A stretch of DNA of 64,000 nucleotides from Acidobacteriota bacterium. GTDB taxonomy: Bacteria > Acidobacteriota > Blastocatellia > Pyrinomonadales > Pyrinomonadaceae. The notes under the pieces are model-generated. The model searched no databases and was not told the DNA's origin. It saw only the letters and a list, made by a program, of their open reading frames with translations. The position numbers were made by a program, and so were the translations under genes. Shown piece by piece: positions 43,575 through 52,063 of the stretch. The stretch covers positions 1-64,000 of the forward strand of contig JAOAPY010000016.1 in NCBI GenBank assembly GCA_025463135.1, written 5' to 3'. The first letter of the stretch is position 1. The number at the start of each line of letters is the position of its first letter.

Positions 43575-44231
43575 ATGATCCTAAAACTTATCCCCCGTGC
43601 GCTCGTCGTATGCGCGTGCACTTTATTTTCCCTATCGGTGTTCGCACAAGTCTCAGGTGAACATCAACAACAGCACAAACAGATGGCTCAAATTGGTGAG
43701 CCGGCGTTTACGCGCAGTGACGATCCCGTGATCATCTCGATGGCCGAAGCTGGTTCGGCGCGCGCTGAACAGCCAAAGGCTGTAAAGAGCCTGTTAACCA
43801 CCAGTTCCATCAGCCTCGCGCGTTTACAGCCAATGCTTTCAGCAGCCATTGAGCAGCGATTGGGTTCGCCCTATCGCTGGGGCTCGGAAGGGCCAAACCT
43901 CTTCGATTGTTCAGGTTTTGTCTGGAGCACTTTTCATTCCGCGGGAATAGATTTCGAGCGCGGCAGCGCCCGCACCTTGTGGGCACGTTTTGAAGCGCCG
44001 GCGCCCGAAGAGAATTTCAAGTACGGTACGCTGGTGTTCTTTACCCATCAGACGCACGTTGGTATCGTCGCCGATGATCACGGTTTCTATCACGCCTCGC
44101 GACATCACGGCGTGATTTATGCGCCCTTTAATGATTACTGGCTGAAGCGGATCGACGGATTTCGTCGCGTCCCATTGACCGCGCAGCAGCCGTTGCCCGT
44201 AGTAGCGCAGAAGGCGCTCACCGAACAGTAG
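43575..44231 (+). CDS. NlpC/P60 family peptidoglycan hydrolase (C40 peptidase)
   Basis: 218 residues. Signal peptide 'LIPRALVVCACTLFSLSVFAQ' . The C-terminal ~120 residues are the NlpC/P60 domain: 'LGSPYRWGSEGPNLFDCSGFVWSTFHSAGI' with catalytic Cys112, 'GTLVFFTHQTHVGIVADDHGFYHAS' with catalytic His161 and a third polar residue (His173). Such enzymes cleave D-Glu-mDAP bonds in peptidoglycan stems. The N-terminal ~80 residues are low complexity. AAGGAGAG lies ~12 bases before the ATG. A strong terminator follows. Confidence 0.93.
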   Translation: MILKLIPRALVVCACTLFSLSVFAQVSGEHQQQHKQMAQIGEPAFTRSDDPVIISMAEAGSARAEQPKAVKSLLTTSSISLARLQPMLSAAIEQRLGSPYRWGSEGPNLFDCSGFVWSTFHSAGIDFERGSARTLWARFEAPAPEENFKYGTLVFFTHQTHVGIVADDHGFYHASRHHGVIYAPFNDYWLKRIDGFRRVPLTAQQPLPVVAQKALTEQ

Positions 44232-44256
44232 ACGGCTCTGCGAATCTGAAGTTCCT

Positions 44257-44295
44257 AAAAAAGGCCGGCCCCGTAATTGGGCGCCGGCCTTTTTG
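44257..44295. terminator. Intrinsic terminator (bidirectional)
   Basis: aaaaaaggccggc-cccgtaattgggc-gccggccttttt: stem AGGCCGGC/GCCGGCCT with flanking A and T runs, 26 bases after the NlpC/P60 stop. Suits both directions, ending the minus-strand gene at 44389 as well. Confidence 0.88.
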
Positions 44296-44388
44296 CTGAG
44301 GGCCTTATTCGACGAATGGAGGGTAATTGGTTTCGGTGATCCCTTTACCACCAACTTGCTAAGCTCCGTACTATTTCCTACACGCCAT

Positions 44389-44616
44389 TTACTTCGTATT
44401 CAACAGGCTGGGTACAAATCCGGCGCGGTGTTCGTCGTCACGGGCTTCCCAGACCACGACGATCTTATCGATAGCTACGTAGCACAGCTTGTTATCACTG
44501 TCTTTGAGATGCAGTACGCCGCCATCGACATCCGCAATCTCTCCGCGCAGGCTCGAGGCGCTGCCGCAAAAGATATCTACTTTTCGGCCGATCATTTTAG
44601 CCAGGAATTCTTTCAT
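44389..44616 (-). CDS. Small MM0924-like / LSm-fold-like protein
   Basis: 75 residues. 'MKEFLAKMIGRKVDIFCGSASSLRGEIADVDGGVLHLKDSDNKLCYVAIDKIVVVWE' has five predicted strands with the G-x-x-G-E-I pattern of a small SH3/LSm-like barrel and matches the MM0924 family as I recall it. Cytosolic. AGGTGAG lies 7 bases before the ATG. Function unknown. 33 bp downstream of the YkgJ gene on the same strand, so likely in the same unit. Confidence 0.65.
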   Translation of the reverse strand: MKEFLAKMIGRKVDIFCGSASSLRGEIADVDGGVLHLKDSDNKLCYVAIDKIVVVWEARDDEHRAGFVPSLLNTK

Positions 44617-44649
44617 GATTGCTCACCTGCTTACGGAACACTTGCTCCT

Positions 44650-45063
44650 TCATTTCTTCCATTTCTGAAAGGTAATCTGCACCACCGGCAACACGTCGTA
44701 GTCATCCTGCTGGCGACGTTCAAACGTGAGGAGATCATAATACCCGCAGCGCCGGGTCAGAGGGAATTCCCGGCAAACGGCCGGTCGCGCGTGATAGATC
44801 GTGCACTTGCGCGTTTCGGGATCCAGAAAGTGACAGGCCTTTCCGAAAATCGGATCTTTCTTGCGACGCAGGACCTGTTCCTTTTCCCAGGGTTTGGTAA
44901 AACGAGACGTGGCCTGTTCCACCGAGAGGTTGAAATGTTTTGCCAGCCGCTTGATATCGCGCTTCGTAACCTGCACCCGGTCGTAGATCGAGCAGCAGTA
45001 AGCGGGACACTTGTCGCAGTTGAAATAAGCGCGCTTTGAATCATCTGTAATGGTTACGCCCAT
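44650..45063 (-). CDS. YkgJ family cysteine-cluster protein
   Basis: 137 residues. 'FNCDKCPAYCCSIYDRVQVT' (C-x2-C-x3-CC), 'KDPIFGKACHFLDPETRKCTIYHARPAVCREFP' and a final Cys form the CxxCxxxCC...C...C pattern of the YkgJ/UPF0153 zinc- or iron-chelating Cys cluster proteins. 'C-x-IY-x-x-RP-x-x-CR-x-FP' is the diagnostic tail. Function unknown, proposed metal binding. AAGAAGA precedes the ATG. Sits between the DHS-like gene (66 bp upstream) and the MM0924-like gene. Confidence 0.92.
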   Translation of the reverse strand: MGVTITDDSKRAYFNCDKCPAYCCSIYDRVQVTKRDIKRLAKHFNLSVEQATSRFTKPWEKEQVLRRKKDPIFGKACHFLDPETRKCTIYHARPAVCREFPLTRRCGYYDLLTFERRQQDDYDVLPVVQITFQKWKK

Positions 45064-45129
45064 TCTTCTTTTAAGTCCCTCGCGAAATCAAGACGGAATA
45101 CTAATGCGATCGTCGTGGCTTGAAACAGC

Positions 45130-46278
45130 TTACCGCCTTTTGGATTTTTTGTATTCAGACAAAAGCAGATCCATAAACTCTGCACGGCGATCATAAAGCC
45201 GCTTGGGCGCGCGCGGCTCGTGTCTGGCCAACGCGTACGCGGTCATGATGGGCAGGGCCACCGTCGAATCCAGATAGCAGACAACCGCGTCCGGCAAGCG
45301 ATCGGGATCGACCTTGCCCCACGAGACGGCTTCGCCGGGAGTCGCGCCCGACAGTCCCCCGGTGTCCGGTCGCGCGTCCGTAACTTGCAAAAAATAGTCG
45401 TGGCCGCGTTCGTCAATGCCCAGCACTTCCTGAATCTGCGGCTCGGTCTGAAGCAGAAAGTTTTTGGGTGAGCCGCCCCCGAGGATGAATACCGCCGAAC
45501 GGCCACTTTGCTTTTTCTTTCCGTGCGTTTTCCCTTGCACCGTATTGCGTTTCGCGGCCAGCACGATCGACGCTGTCTCGTTCACATCCAACGAAGGATC
45601 AAATGCCAGTTTGTTTCCCTGCAGGGCTTTGGCGGCCACATTCATGCCAATCGACGAATCACCAGGCGAAGACGTATAGATCGGTACAGCGTATTCATAA
45701 GCAACCGCCAGCAGCGACTTGTCCTTCAGCCCAAGCTTCTGTTCACGCGCGTGCACGTAACGACCGCAGAGGTAGTGAAACTCAGCGGTCGACATTGTCT
45801 TTTGAAATTCCGGCGCGGCGATGATCCGGCGAAAGAATGCATCGGTATCCAGCAGCACGCTGTAGTCAAAGAAGATGTCATAAATGCGCACGACCTCTGC
45901 CGCGCGCAACACGATGTCGGAAATCTGCGCGTTGCCCTGATGCATCGCTAGGCCGATACCAAAGTGCGTGTCGTGATAGAGGTTCGCACCCGTCGAGATG
46001 ATCCAATCGACAAAGCCGGCTTTGATCAAAGGAATCAGCGCCGAGATACCCAGACCCGCCGGCGTGAGCGCGCCCGTTAGCGAGAGTCCGACGGTAACTT
46101 CCGGCTCCAGCATCTTTTTGGTAAAGAGGTGACACGCCTCGCGCAGTCGCGCAGCGTTGTACGCCAGAAAGGATTCATCTACCAGATTGGCCAGGGTAAT
46201 ATCAGGCGTGATGGGCGCGGGATCGATGCGGCGCCCCTGCAGGAATTTGCTCTTCGCTTTTGGCATCCTTGACTTCAT
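45130..46278 (-). CDS. Deoxyhypusine synthase-like protein
   Basis: 382 residues, the typical length for deoxyhypusine synthase (DHS). '[32 protein letters not shown]', '[15 protein letters not shown]', '[20 protein letters not shown]', '[16 protein letters not shown]' and '[20 protein letters not shown]' follow the DHS core, with the conserved 'STGAN-HD' NAD region and a candidate active Lys in 'GGSPKNF'. A 20-residue basic insertion ([16 protein letters not shown]) precedes the GGG motif. DHS itself modifies eIF5A, which bacteria lack; bacterial homologues are thought to make homospermidine or related polyamines. Role here is uncertain. Confidence 0.85.
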   Translation of the reverse strand: MKSRMPKAKSKFLQGRRIDPAPITPDITLANLVDESFLAYNAARLREACHLFTKKMLEPEVTVGLSLTGALTPAGLGISALIPLIKAGFVDWIISTGANLYHDTHFGIGLAMHQGNAQISDIVLRAAEVVRIYDIFFDYSVLLDTDAFFRRIIAAPEFQKTMSTAEFHYLCGRYVHAREQKLGLKDKSLLAVAYEYAVPIYTSSPGDSSIGMNVAAKALQGNKLAFDPSLDVNETASIVLAAKRNTVQGKTHGKKKQSGRSAVFILGGGSPKNFLLQTEPQIQEVLGIDERGHDYFLQVTDARPDTGGLSGATPGEAVSWGKVDPDRLPDAVVCYLDSTVALPIMTAYALARHEPRAPKRLYDRRAEFMDLLLSEYKKSKRR

Positions 46279-46525
46279 TTTTTTACTGAGACTCAGGAAT
46301 CGGTAGTGTCCTATTCTTTGTTTTGCTGGAAATTCTGATCTACGTTTGGGGGTTTTATCTGCGCACTTTCATAGATGAGTTTCCTTTCCTCTCCCCAACA
46401 ACGGTCTCGATCTGAGGTATCTCTACCGAGCCTCTCGGCGAGCCTACCCGGGAATCGACATGATGACCCGATGTACAGGACTTAAGAGAAAGCATGAAGC
46501 CCGAGTCTCATTCTCGGGGGTCCTA

Positions 46526-46750
46526 TCAATCCTGTGAATCCGGTCCCAACTTTTCTAAACACTCTCGGCAAAGACAATTCTGATAGCGGCTGCGCAAATC
46601 AGCGCGCGCTTCGTCGCTCAGTTTGAGTTCTGTACACCAGCACCCCGCCAGCGAGGCGCCGCAGGTGAAGTCTTTCCCGCAGGCCTCGCAGGTCCTGGGC
46701 CCGCCCAGCGCCGGCACAAGTGATGCGACCATGTCACTCAGACTCTTCAC
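46526..46750 (-). CDS. Cysteine-rich CWC family protein
   Basis: 74 residues from a GTG whose first bases overlap the CNNM stop (GTGA). 'RTCEACGKDFTCGASLAGCWCTELKLSDEARADLRSRYQNCLCRECLEKLG' contains the C-W-C motif with C-x2-C, C, C-x-C and C-x-C-x2-C, which matches the CWC zinc-binding domain. Unknown function. Coupled to the upstream CNNM gene and downstream of nothing on this strand for 247 bp. Confidence 0.88.
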   Translation of the reverse strand: MKSLSDMVASLVPALGGPRTCEACGKDFTCGASLAGCWCTELKLSDEARADLRSRYQNCLCRECLEKLGPDSQD

Positions 46751-48057
46751 GTTGCCTGACTCATTTCGTTGGCATTCTGTGGCGCGGCACGTTTGACGCG
46801 CAGGCGTCCAATACGTCGCTCGTTTACTTCCAATACATCCACTTCCAGTCCGCGAAATTCCAGATGGTCACCGGCGAGCGGCACTTTACCGGACTCACTA
46901 ATGACCAATCCAGCGATGGTCGTAAAGTCATCGTCCTCAATTTCCATATCGAACAGACGCTCGATCTTGCCGATCTCGGTCGAACCTGAAACCTGATAGC
47001 AGCCTTCGCATTCTTCGTCGGGAACTATCTCTTTCAGTTCTTCACCGGCGATGTCTTCGTCTTCGATCTCGCCGACAATTTCTTCCAGGATATCCTCCAC
47101 TGTTACCAGGCCCGACACACCGCCGTACTCATCAATGACCATCGACAATTGGACATGCGCCTTTTGCATCTCTTCCAGCAACTCGGCCACCGGCTTGGTC
47201 TCCGGTACGAAATAGACGGGCCGCACCAACTGCGCAATTGCCTCGTCCTCTTTGCCCTCCGCCCAGCGCATCAACAGATCGCGGACATAGATGAGTCCTT
47301 CGACGTTGTCGATCTGTTCGCGATACACGGGCAGGCGAGAGTACTTGGATTCGATCATGATGTCGCGCGCTTCGCGTACCGTCGCCATAGCGGCAACGGC
47401 CACGATGTCAGGGCGCGGCGTCATCACTTCGCTCACCCGCGTGTCGCCAAATTCAATTATCGAATGGATGAGCTGGCCTTCCTCTTCCTCCAGAATCCCT
47501 TCGGCCTCGCCAACATCGATCAGGGCCTGAATATCACCGACATTGTCTTCGTTATCATCGTCTGCTTCGTCTTCGGTCACCTGTTCCCTGCGCCGCGAGC
47601 GATCAAACAAGCGATGAAACGGATCAGAAGCAAAAGCCATCAGGGGCTCGAAAAGACGAATCACAGGCAGCAGGAAAAGCAGGGTCTTCTCAGGACTGCG
47701 GGCCGAAAGCAGCAGCGGAATCAGTTGGCGAAAGAATCCCGCCAGCACCAGGCCGCCGACCAGTCCCACCAAAACAAAGCGGCGTTCGGAAAAAAGACTT
47801 AGTGAAATTGAGGTGATGAGTACGGCCACCACGACCAGCATGATTTGAATGGTTGCCGACAGGGCAAAACTGAAGCGCGTGCGGTTCTCGAGTACTTTGT
47901 TGAGGAAGACTTTCGAGCGTGACTCGGGACGTTCTTCGGCCTCGCTCATCAGGCGGCGCAGGCCCACATCGCTCAATTGGCCCAAAGCCAGATCGATGGT
48001 TGCCAGCAGCATCAGCACCAGCAGTAAGACGAACGTCAGACCTAATTCAATCTCCAT
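46747..48057 (-). CDS. CNNM/CorC-type hemolysin-family membrane protein
   Basis: 436 residues from the ATG at 48057; a TTG at 48078 would add residues encoded by a repeat. Three to four TM helices ('[20 protein letters not shown]', '[18 protein letters not shown]', '[16 protein letters not shown]') form the DUF21 domain, then paired CBS domains ('[39 protein letters not shown]', '[30 protein letters not shown]') and a CorC_HlyC C-terminal domain ('[18 protein letters not shown]'). Family members export Mg2+/Co2+. Adjacent to ybeY and PhoH as in many bacteria, and overlaps the CWC gene. Confidence 0.93.
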   Translation of the reverse strand: MEIELGLTFVLLLVLMLLATIDLALGQLSDVGLRRLMSEAEERPESRSKVFLNKVLENRTRFSFALSATIQIMLVVVAVLITSISLSLFSERRFVLVGLVGGLVLAGFFRQLIPLLLSARSPEKTLLFLLPVIRLFEPLMAFASDPFHRLFDRSRRREQVTEDEADDDNEDNVGDIQALIDVGEAEGILEEEEGQLIHSIIEFGDTRVSEVMTPRPDIVAVAAMATVREARDIMIESKYSRLPVYREQIDNVEGLIYVRDLLMRWAEGKEDEAIAQLVRPVYFVPETKPVAELLEEMQKAHVQLSMVIDEYGGVSGLVTVEDILEEIVGEIEDEDIAGEELKEIVPDEECEGCYQVSGSTEIGKIERLFDMEIEDDDFTTIAGLVISESGKVPLAGDHLEFRGLEVDVLEVNERRIGRLRVKRAAPQNANEMSQAT

Positions 48058-48064
48058 AATTAAT

Positions 48065-48192
48065 AAAATGTCCGACAAACTTCAGTTTGTCGCTTTCCCG
48101 GTAGCACGGACTTCAGTCTGTTAACCAGGTCCGGGACACAGACTCAAGCCTGTGCTACTCAATTCGACAAACTGAAGTTTGTCGGACATTTT
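48065..48192. repeat. Nested REP-like element, 28 bp perfect outer arms
   Basis: Outer arms 48065-48092 (aaaatgtccgacaaacttca and on) and 48165-48192 are exact reverse complements over 28 bp. Inside lie agcacggacttcagtctgt and acagactcaagcctgtgct, a second, imperfect inverted pair. Fills the ybeY-CNNM gap. Confidence 0.88.
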
Positions 48193-48205
48193 CAACGTGG
48201 TCCGA

Positions 48206-48631
48206 TTATATACCGAGACGGCGGCGCAGGCGCAGTTCCAGACGGTTCATTTCGCCATTATCGGTTTCATGGTCATAGCCGCAAAGATGTAAGAGGCCAT
48301 GAAGAATCAATTGGGCGATCTCTTCATCAAGTCTTAGGCCGTTTGTAGACGCCTGTCGCGCTGCCTGCTCAACAGAGATAATCACATCGCCGAGGTTGAG
48401 ACCCAGCGTCTTTTCAAAATCATCCTGCTTCGCCGGAAACGACAGAACATCCGTAGTACCGCGCTTGCCGCGCCAGGTCCGATTGATCCCGCGCATAAAG
48501 CGATCTGAAACAAAGACAATGGTTATGTCCGCATCGCCGGCAGCCGTCACTTTCATGGCTTTAGCGGTAAACGTTTCCCACCGCCCGCTATCAAGCGGAT
48601 GTTTGCGCTGGCGGTTGACAACTTCGATCAT
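48206..48631 (-). CDS. ybeY: Endoribonuclease YbeY (rRNA maturation)
   Basis: 141 residues from the ATG at 48631 (GTG at 48634 also possible). 'ILHGLLHLCGYDHETDNGEMNRLE' carries the zinc motif HGxLHLxGYDH that defines YbeY, a single-strand endoribonuclease for 16S rRNA 3' maturation. 'ADITIVFVSDRFMRGINRTWRGKRGTTDVLSFP' is the family's strand-helix core. Gene order PhoH - YbeY - CNNM is the common bacterial arrangement. Confidence 0.96.
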   Translation of the reverse strand: MIEVVNRQRKHPLDSGRWETFTAKAMKVTAAGDADITIVFVSDRFMRGINRTWRGKRGTTDVLSFPAKQDDFEKTLGLNLGDVIISVEQAARQASTNGLRLDEEIAQLILHGLLHLCGYDHETDNGEMNRLELRLRRRLGI

Positions 48632-48710
48632 CACGCAACTGGCGACTGAAGCTATAAATATTTCGCCTCTAACGAGGCGATGCAGCGGTAAACTCCGGCC
48701 AGTCGTCCCA

Positions 48711-49676
48711 CTAGATGTTGTTCTTCTTCGTGTGTTCTTCGTAGGCCCGGATGATCATTTGCACCAGCTTGTGGCGGACGACGTCTTTGTCATTGAAGTA
48801 AATGAATTCAATACCCTCAAGATTCGCCAGCACACGCTCAGCTTCGATCAAGCCGCTGCGTTTGCCGGTGGGCAGATCCACCTGCGTAACGTCGCCGGTG
48901 ATCACTGCCTTGGAGCCAAAACCAATTCGTGTCAGGAACATTTTCATTTGTTCGCTGGTGGTGTTCTGTGCTTCGTCGAGGATGACGAAAGCATCGGAGA
49001 GGGTGCGACCACGCATAAAGGCCAGCGGCGCCACTTCAATTACCCGCTTCTCTAATAACTTCGTGACGCGTTCATAGTCGATCAGATCGAACAAAGCGTC
49101 ATAAAGAGGCCGCAGGTAGGGATCAACTTTTTCCTGCAGGTCGCCGGGCAGAAAACCTAGTTTCTCGCCTGCTTCCACCGCCGGACGCGCGAGCACGATG
49201 CGGTTCACCTGCTTTTGCATCAGCGCCTGCACGGCCATCGCGACCGCCAGATAAGTTTTGCCGGTGCCCGCGACGCCAATACCAAAGACGACGTCTCTTT
49301 CCTGGATCGCCTCAATATAACGACGCTGGTTGGCGGACTTGGGAGCTACCTGTTTCTTGCCGGATGGATTGAAACGGGACTTGGTGAAATAGTCTTTTAA
49401 GGAGTACGCGCGATCTTCCGCGATCTGGGCAAACGCCTCGCGCAATTCTTTGTCACTGAACTGCCGGCCTTCTTTGAACAACTCGGCAAAGTCTTCGACG
49501 ATGCGTTCGGCAGTTTCGACGTCTTTGGGATCGCCGTCGATGGCCACATCCTGGCCGCGCGCATCGATGCGCACATCGAGCAGGGACTCCAGGTACTTGA
49601 TGTTTTGGTCGTGCACGCCGAACAGGGTTTCCAGGCCCCTTGGCGGAAATTCAAATTTCTTCAAAAGCTGGGACAT
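48711..49676 (-). CDS. PhoH family ATPase
   Basis: 321 residues. Walker A 'GVAGTGKT' at 134-141 in '[22 protein letters not shown]', Walker B '[23 protein letters not shown]', and '[19 protein letters not shown]' are the PhoH (YbeZ) signature. N-terminal KH-like RNA-binding segment (30-70: '[21 protein letters not shown]'). Acts with YbeY in RNA metabolism. Start has AGGAG close upstream. The gap to ybeY is 79 bp. Confidence 0.96.
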   Translation of the reverse strand: MSQLLKKFEFPPRGLETLFGVHDQNIKYLESLLDVRIDARGQDVAIDGDPKDVETAERIVEDFAELFKEGRQFSDKELREAFAQIAEDRAYSLKDYFTKSRFNPSGKKQVAPKSANQRRYIEAIQERDVVFGIGVAGTGKTYLAVAMAVQALMQKQVNRIVLARPAVEAGEKLGFLPGDLQEKVDPYLRPLYDALFDLIDYERVTKLLEKRVIEVAPLAFMRGRTLSDAFVILDEAQNTTSEQMKMFLTRIGFGSKAVITGDVTQVDLPTGKRSGLIEAERVLANLEGIEFIYFNDKDVVRHKLVQMIIRAYEEHTKKNNI

Positions 49677-49835
49677 TCTCCTTGTATTAGGGCAATTACA
49701 ACGGGAAACCGGCGCAGCGGTTGGCGGGTGAGACCGTGCAGAAAGGTTGTTTGCATAGCTTGCAGTTTGACGCTACTACACGGGTTGCGCAGGTGTCAAA
49801 TACTAAGTGTGGCGCGCGCATGTTGCGTGTGTTCG

Positions 49836-49856
49836 CGGGTGGGACGCCAGTGCCAC
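49836..49856. repeat. Decayed CGGGTGGGACGCCAGTGCCAC palindrome
   Basis: Imperfect copy of the CACGGGCG...GTGCCAC family seen at 40763-40820. Confidence 0.5.
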
Positions 49857-49873
49857 GATAGCTCTACGGCAAC

Positions 49874-49902
49874 TTGACACTCATAATTGCGGCCCCTAAA
49901 CT
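49874..49902 (+). promoter_or_regulatory. Sigma70-type promoter of rpsT
   Basis: TTGACA at 49874-49879 and TAAACT at 49897-49902, separated by 17 bases, about 80 bases before the rpsT start. -35 is a perfect consensus and -10 matches 4 of 6. Predicted only. Confidence 0.55.
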
Positions 49903-49980
49903 GTTTCACTTGCGCATACACAGGGAACGCGCGATTGTAGGGTAACCAGCGAACTGGGCCCATTTTTGTTGGGAGACGTA

Positions 49981-50250
49981 ATGCCAAATCATAAGTCAGC
50001 AGAGAAACGGATGCGCCAGAGCGAAGAGCGGCGCACAATTAATCGCAGCAATCGTACTCGGGTTCGAAGTCAGATCCGGAAGCTGCGCGCGGCCTTGACC
50101 GCCGGCAGCAAGAACGAGTTGGGTGAGCTTTTACCAGCGACAGTGTCGATCATCGATAAGGCGGTTCAGAAAGGCGCGCTGCACAAGAATGCGGCGGCGC
50201 GGCACAAGTCACGCCTGACGGCGGCCGTGACCAAAGCACAGACAAACTAA
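49981..50250 (+). CDS. rpsT: 30S ribosomal protein S20
   Basis: 89 residues from the ATG at 49981 (GGGAG ~6-10 bases upstream; an earlier GTG is rejected because the family starts 'MPNHKSAEKR'). 'KSAEKRMRQSEERRTINRSNRTRVRSQIRK' and the C-terminal 'QKGALHKNAAARHKSRL' are conserved S20 features; it binds 16S rRNA. Terminator directly downstream. Neighbouring holA on the other strand is a common arrangement. Confidence 0.98.
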   Translation: MPNHKSAEKRMRQSEERRTINRSNRTRVRSQIRKLRAALTAGSKNELGELLPATVSIIDKAVQKGALHKNAAARHKSRLTAAVTKAQTN

Positions 50251-50276
50251 GTCGTTATTAGACAAACCTACAGTAC

Positions 50277-50320
50277 GCGAGGCGAATCGAGTTTTTCGGT
50301 TCGCCTCGCTTTATTTTTGT
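50277..50320 (+). terminator. Intrinsic terminator of rpsT
   Basis: gcgaggcgaa-(tcgagttttt cgg)-ttcgcctcgc followed by tttatttttg; 10 bp perfect stem plus T-tract, 27 bases past the rpsT stop. Confidence 0.92.
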
Positions 50321-50331
50321 TCGGTCCCCAT

Positions 50332-50401
50332 GTAACGCAAACTGTAGTTTGCGATCGAGGATTGGCATTCAACGTCCGCGCAAGCTAACAGCTTGCGTTA
50401 C
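50332..50401. repeat. Inverted/repeated pair of GTAACGCAA-type hairpins
   Basis: gtaacgcaaactgtagtttg cg (50332-50353) and cgcaagctaacagcttgcgt tac (50379-50401): each is a hairpin and together they are an inverted pair. Same family as 56631-56655 inside tilS. Located just upstream of the gene starting at 50415. Confidence 0.8.
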
Positions 50402-50414
50402 AGTGTGAAGTTGC

Positions 50415-50834
50415 ATGAGCGTAAACTTCAAAAGCGAACAGGAAATCGCGGCCATTGTACGTGGATTTGAATCCTGCACCACAGCGGAAACAGACTTCCC
50501 GCATCGATCGCACCTGGTGGTGGCCACCTGGTATTTGCGCAACGCCACGGCTGCCGAAGCGCTGCAGAAAATGCGCACGAGTATTCTCAACTTTTTGGAT
50601 CACTACCAGATCGAAGGGAAGTACAACGAGACCATTACGCTCTTCTGGATAATCATTGTAGAGCGATACCTGCGCGGGCTTGATCAGAACCTGTCACTCC
50701 TGGAGCGCACCAACAACGTAGTTCAAGCCTTGAGCGATTCGCGTTTGATGTTTGGGTATTACAGCAAGGAGTTGTTGTGGTCAGAGCAGGCGATGCGCGA
50801 ATGGGTCGATCCGGATTTGAAGCCGCTTTCGTAA
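50415..50834 (+). CDS. Conserved-type hypothetical protein
   Basis: 139 residues, no signal peptide. Helix-rich: 'EIAAIVRGFESCTTAETDFPHRSHLVVATWYLRNATAAEALQKMRTSILNFLDHYQIEGKYNETITLFWIIIVERYL'. The 'FPHRSHLVVATWYL' and 'YNETITLFWI' segments resemble a small cytosolic family found near DNA/RNA genes in Actinobacteria and Acidobacteriota, but I cannot name it. Close upstream repeats leave little room for a ribosome site; 'gaagttgc' precedes the ATG. Convergent with holA. Confidence 0.65.
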   Translation: MSVNFKSEQEIAAIVRGFESCTTAETDFPHRSHLVVATWYLRNATAAEALQKMRTSILNFLDHYQIEGKYNETITLFWIIIVERYLRGLDQNLSLLERTNNVVQALSDSRLMFGYYSKELLWSEQAMREWVDPDLKPLS

Positions 50835-50867
50835 ACCTGTTTCCAACCCGCCTCTTACTCTCATTCT

Positions 50868-51009
50868 CACCCGGTTTCAACCGGGTGATCAGGGCATTCG
50901 ATCTAATTTCCCAAAACCGTTTCAACGGTTTACGATCCAACGACTCCGAAACCGTTGAAACGGTTCGACCATCATAAGCAACTTAGATCACCCGGTTTAA
51001 AACCGGGTG
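50868..51009. repeat. Nested CACCCGGTTT / AACCGTTTCAACGGTT hairpin cluster
   Basis: Four hairpins: cacccggtttcaaccgggtg (50868-50887), aaaccgtttcaacggttt (50914-50931), gaaaccgttgaaacggttc (50948-50966) and cacccggtttaaaaccgggt g (50989-51009). Hairpins 1 and 4 and hairpins 2 and 3 are inverted copies of each other, a nested BIME-like arrangement between convergent genes; may serve as bidirectional 3' end. Confidence 0.85.
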
Positions 51010-51064
51010 TGAATTAGAGAATTCCACGGACCCAACCTTAATTAGGCTGCACGTCTGTGCAAGA

Positions 51065-52063
51065 CTATCCCGCGAGCTCGCACACCAGCATCTCTAGTTG
51101 CAAGCGCGGGGTGGCTTGTGAGGTCTTGATGGCTAGATCGGCAGCTGCGATGCGTTGAATGCCGCGCGCGATCTCGGCAGCGTTGCTCTTTTGCAGAGTC
51201 GCGAGAAACTCACTCTGCTTTCTCCACGGCATGCGGATCACTTCAAAGACTGCGTCTTTACCTTTTCGCGTGAACAGGTCTTTTGCCAGCGCCAGGCGAT
51301 GATAATTACTCGCAATCAGTCCAATCAGCATTACGGGTTCTGAACCATCGTCCAAAAGCCGATAGAGAATCTCCAGTGCCCTTTTGCGATTGCGGGAAAT
51401 TAGATGATCGGTCAAATCGAAATTTGACAGCTCGCGGGAACGACTAATCAGATCGTCAATCAGGTCCGTCGTGATGCGTTTGGTCTCGCCCGCGGCGGTC
51501 GTTAATTTGTCCAGTTCGCTGCGCAGAGTCTGAATATCCGTACCCACCAGAGTGACGACTTCACCCAAAGCGCGCTCATCGGCGGCAACTTTCAAACCCT
51601 TCAGATAATCTTTCGCCCAGGCCCTGGCCTCGCCATCAGCAACCGGCGGAAACTCAATCACCGTGGCTTTGTCGAAAAGCGCCTTCGTAAGTTTCTTGCG
51701 CTTATCAAGGTCGCGGGCGACGAAGATGACGACACTAGAGTCGACGGGCTTTTCCACATAACGAATGAGTACTTCTTCATCCGCCTCGCGCAGCTTAGCG
51801 AAGTCCGCAATGCACACAACCCGACGCGTCGACATCATCGGCAATTGCTCGGCGGCCGCGATGGCCTGTCGCGCGTTCGTGCTCAGCAAACTGAAGTGAG
51901 ATTCGTTGAATTCACGCAAGAGCGTGTCACGCAACGCTTCATCAGCAATCGCGCAGCCGGCTTCACTGCACAGATAGGTCTCCGCGCCGATCGTCAGATA
52001 GAGCGGATCAACCTTTCCTTCCTTCAGCGAACGCGTGAGTTGCTGGCGAGTAAGAACATTCAT
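51065..52063 (-). CDS. holA: DNA polymerase III, delta subunit
   Basis: 332 residues from the ATG at 52063, which overlaps the lptE stop (TGATG). 'MNVLTRQQLTRSLKEGKVDPLYLTIGAETYLCSEA' and 'LLREFNESHFSLLSTNARQAIAAAEQLPMMSTRRVVCIADFAKL' are the delta N-terminal AAA-like domain without Walker A, then 'GKDAVFEVIRMPWRKQSEFLATLQKSNAAEIARGIQRIAAADLAIKTS' is its C-terminal helical domain. It loads the sliding clamp. 'ATPRLQLEMLVCELA' matches the conserved end. Normal length. Confidence 0.93.
   Translation of the reverse strand: MNVLTRQQLTRSLKEGKVDPLYLTIGAETYLCSEAGCAIADEALRDTLLREFNESHFSLLSTNARQAIAAAEQLPMMSTRRVVCIADFAKLREADEEVLIRYVEKPVDSSVVIFVARDLDKRKKLTKALFDKATVIEFPPVADGEARAWAKDYLKGLKVAADERALGEVVTLVGTDIQTLRSELDKLTTAAGETKRITTDLIDDLISRSRELSNFDLTDHLISRNRKRALEILYRLLDDGSEPVMLIGLIASNYHRLALAKDLFTRKGKDAVFEVIRMPWRKQSEFLATLQKSNAAEIARGIQRIAAADLAIKTSQATPRLQLEMLVCELAG

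Larger units (their letters stand above)
49677..49980. other. Divergent intergenic region, PhoH / rpsT
   Basis: 304 bp. Contains a promoter for rpsT (49874-49902), a CACGGG-type palindrome remnant at 49836-49856 and nothing else recognisable. No gene seen on either strand. Confidence 0.55.

Noticed and set aside
48058-48078. TTG start adding residues MSDILLI to the CNNM protein
   Set aside because: Those codons lie inside or beside the repeat at 48065; ATG at 48057 begins directly at the first TM helix.
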